Below, in pieces: positions 18,741-20,709 of a stretch of DNA of 20,709 nt (its first letter is position 1; each line of letters begins with the position of its first letter). The notes under the pieces are model-generated. The model saw only the letters and a program-made list of their open reading frames with translations, did no database searches and was not told where the DNA came from. The position numbers and the translations under genes are program-made. Source of the stretch: Euperipatoides rowelli (Eukaryota > Onychophora > Udeonychophora > Euonychophora > Peripatopsidae); the NCBI GenBank assembly GCA_003024985.2, contig PXIH01S0000204.1; one strand, given 5' to 3'.

Positions 18741-19139
18741 ATCTAAAGCAATTAATTTATGTTATAATTTAAATGATAAATTAATTTATTTGCATTTATC
18801 TTTTTATGTTACATTATCTAATTAAACATTTTAGTTTTATTTCAATTATAATTTTATAATATTATCTTTTTATGTATTCCATATACTTTGTAAGACACTA
18901 ACTGGGTCAGTATATACCTTTATGTCTCTTTAAAGTCATGTGAGTGGTATGTACTGAAGGATGCTGGTCTAGCATCTTTGCTGTGAATGTTGACCGCCAT
19001 CTTTTAAGTTGAATGGCTGTATGTTTTTACTGTTAAATAAAAGTATCATTTTGATAGTAAATGATTGTAATATTAAAATTACACTAGAAGTTACCTATTA
19101 GTGGCGTCACTTTAATTTGGATAATATAATGAAAATAGA
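18741..19139 (+). mobile_element. AT-rich segment with a possible LTR remnant
   Basis: There is no coding potential. The part at about 18890-19083 starts TGTAAGACAC, contains a TATA-like GTATATACC, an inverted repeat GATGCT/AGCATC (18961-18977), a GACCGCCATCTT motif and AATAAA near 19036, and ends in TTACA. That layout would fit an LTR, and it lies downstream of the Gypsy pol piece. No second copy and no convincing flanking duplication are visible, so this is a weak call. Confidence 0.25.
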
Positions 19140-19904
19140 TTGCTAACCCACATCGCTGATAGTCTCTCGATTTCATCAGATTATGAGACTTACTACGTTA
19201 CTCTGCCTGTGAATTTTGGATTTCATACCAGAACTTTATATTGTGGATCTAAATTTGTTAACTTTATTATCATGAAGTGGATTATGGAATTCAACTCGGA
19301 CGAACATAGCTGCATTGATGAATTGCAACTAAACAACTGAAATACCGGTTTATGAAAGCAACGGGAAAAATGAATGGAAAGATTTGTTCCATGGATCACA
19401 CCTACGCAAAAGGTTGTAAATGTGCCTATTAAACATGTACTGCTGACACCAGACCAAATGCAGAATGTCATCTCATTAAGTGTCATTATGAGTAAAGGAT
19501 TTAACGTAAGATATAAGAACAATAAATGTGGGATATAACGTAAGGAGGAATTGATACTGGAAGGAGAGAGAATTAATAAAAATTATGAGGTAAAGATGGA
19601 AGATATAAAAAAAGAATCAGAGACTACTATGGATGCAATATTCATGGGACCTAAGAGGGAGATTCAAAATGTAATAAGTGATTTATTTATTTTATTTTTT
19701 TATTAAAATGAATTAAACCTGGAAGGTTATACATATACAGATATCTAAAAGGAAAAGATCACAAATAAGTAAACAATGAAAAATGACAAAAAGTGTTTGA
19801 AAATGAACAACCTAACGAGATTTGCAATAGAGATACTATGTCGGATTTAAGAGTAAAATCGACTGATAATAGATAATATTGAAAATACTACTTTTGATGC
19901 TACA
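19140..19904 (+). other. Spacer with coding-like pieces, unassigned
   Basis: Several short plus-strand frames look protein-like. One is 19374-19538 (starting MERFVPWITPTQKVV), which ends at a TAA and is followed in the same frame by RKEELILEGERIN, open to 19706. Donor-like sites AAC|GTAAGA (19505/19506) and AC|GTAAGG (19539/19540) fall in it. These may be 5' exons of the gene at the right edge or pseudogene debris. I recognise no family. The part 19680-19870 is AT-rich with no clear content. Confidence 0.25.
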
Positions 19905-19905
19905 G

Positions 19906-19970
19906 CAGCCAGGGGCCTAGATTTAGAACTTGATTGGCAGATCAGTCCCTTAAGCGAGCCAGAAATAAAG
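19906..19970 (+). CDS. Candidate upstream exon of the MAP3K4-like gene
   Basis: The sequence CTACTTTTGATGCTACAG ends at 19905 and is acceptor-like. A frame reading ARGLDLELDWQISPLSEPEI follows and ends at AAG|GTGGGT (19970/19971), a good donor in phase 0. The next candidate acceptor, TTGTTGCAG ending at 20193, is also phase 0, so the two exons join cleanly across a 223-base intron. The acidic, serine-containing text is like the poorly conserved N-terminus of MAP3K4 ahead of its LYG motif. This is inference from splice signals, not firm homology. Confidence 0.35.
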
Positions 19971-20193
19971 GTGGGTAATGATGACAGGTTCTTCAATAAA
20001 TATGATTGACCTAATAATTCCATAGATACTACATACAGTTTGAGTCCTTATATTGAAGGCGAGCGTTTAAAAGCCCTTAAACGTATCAAAGATGTTTAAT
20101 GATGAGGTTTTTAAAAGATCTGTCAAAACTGCTGCACCATAATTTGGACACAAGTAGTGTAAGCAGCCCCAAGAAAGCTTACTATTGTTGCAG

Positions 20194-20660
20194 TCATCCG
20201 TACCTTTACAAGAGGACACCTTGTATAGAGGTCAATTAGACAATAGTACAAATATAGAAAGAAAGAAAAAATATATGCGGAAGAAACATAATTCCAAAAG
20301 TGTAAGGATGTGTGAATGTGACTTGAAGCTACAGCATGATGAAGGATTAGCTGGATCTGATGTAGTTTTGACAGCAAAACCACTTTTGAAAATTGATGTG
20401 ACCACTCGTTTTATGTGCCTAAATTCAGAACTTGCACTAAAATCCCCATCTTGTGGAAGGAAAATTTCCTTTGTTGTGAGTGAATGTACTGAAGACAGAC
20501 AGAAGTTTTTCCAGGTCTTTTCTTGCCTATTGCATATGGGCAATTCAGCTAAGAAGGAAGCAAAGCAGCTTGCTAATAACTACAATAGACAACCAAATAC
20601 TGAGGAACAGATTTGGCAGAATCAATTGAATGATGTCATCTGGCTCTCACTCCAAGAATG
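20194..20660 (+). CDS. MAP3K4/MEKK4-like kinase, N-terminal exon (partial gene, continues past the window)
   Basis: The frame is open without a stop from 20158 to the window edge, about 184 codons, which is far beyond chance here. It reads EDTLYRG, then a basic RKKKYMRKKHNSKSV stretch, then EDRQKFFQVFSCLL and later LNDVIWLSLQEW. The same order occurs in the N-terminal region of MAP3K4: an ENLYG motif, basic residues, DRLKFF, and an ELIWLELQAW motif. MAP3K4 activates the p38/JNK stress pathway in the cytoplasm; the catalytic domain would lie far downstream. Similarity stops at 20660, where GAATG|GTTTAT offers a phase-2 donor that splits the final Trp codon, and AT-rich sequence follows. The acceptor is TTACTATTGTTGCAG at 20193. 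Stops at 20140 and 20155 would then be intronic. The alternative is a pseudogene fragment. Confidence 0.55.
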
Positions 20661-20709
20661 GTTTATTTTATTTTATTTTCTAAAATTACACGATCTTCAC
20701 CAATTGGTG

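Noticed and set aside
19971-20193. Coding-like text such as DDRFFNKYD and LKDLSKLLHHNLDTSS in three frames as one frameshifted pseudogene
   Set aside because: The pieces fall in different frames with several stops and sit within a plausible GT-AG intron; chance reading is the simpler explanation, although it is not excluded.

Overview
The window looks like nuclear DNA from an AT-rich animal genome, most likely an arthropod and probably an insect. The evidence is a eukaryotic ciliary gene, a splice acceptor with a polypyrimidine tract, poly(A) signals, a decayed Ty3/Gypsy pol fragment, hAT-type transposon ends and very AT-rich spacers. Nothing bacterial is visible. The species cannot be told from the sequence alone.

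Positions 1-573 hold the end of a hAT-like transposon (ending at 360) and then AT-rich DNA that closes in a splice acceptor at 571-573. A leader of about 156 bases without any ATG follows. Positions 730-15555 are one uninterrupted 4941-codon reading frame for HYDIN, the giant central-pair protein of motile cilia and sperm flagella. It appears full length: about 29 ASH/MSP-like modules, a central adenylate-kinase-like domain with an intact P-loop, and the conserved C-terminus. The whole coding sequence lies in one exon, which is remarkable because vertebrate HYDIN is split into more than 80 exons. Poly(A) signals follow the stop codon.

Positions 15762-16124 are a degenerate tandem array with a unit of about 58 bases. 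A 771-base hAT-type MITE (16125-16895) is inserted in the array with an imperfect 8-base target duplication. Positions 16904-17630 show no convincing gene. Positions 17630-18075 contain an unidentified coding-like stretch on the minus strand. It abuts a broken Gypsy RNase H-to-integrase fragment on the plus strand (18062-18740), followed by a possible LTR remnant.

The right edge (about 19900-20709) seems to carry early exons of a second plus-strand gene. The main exon (20194-20660) resembles the N-terminal part of MAP3K4/MEKK4, a stress MAP kinase kinase kinase. It has a plausible upstream exon joined in the same phase and continues beyond the window. HYDIN and the MAP3K4-like gene have no evident functional link. 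No new multi-gene system is visible; the most notable object is the intron-free HYDIN gene.
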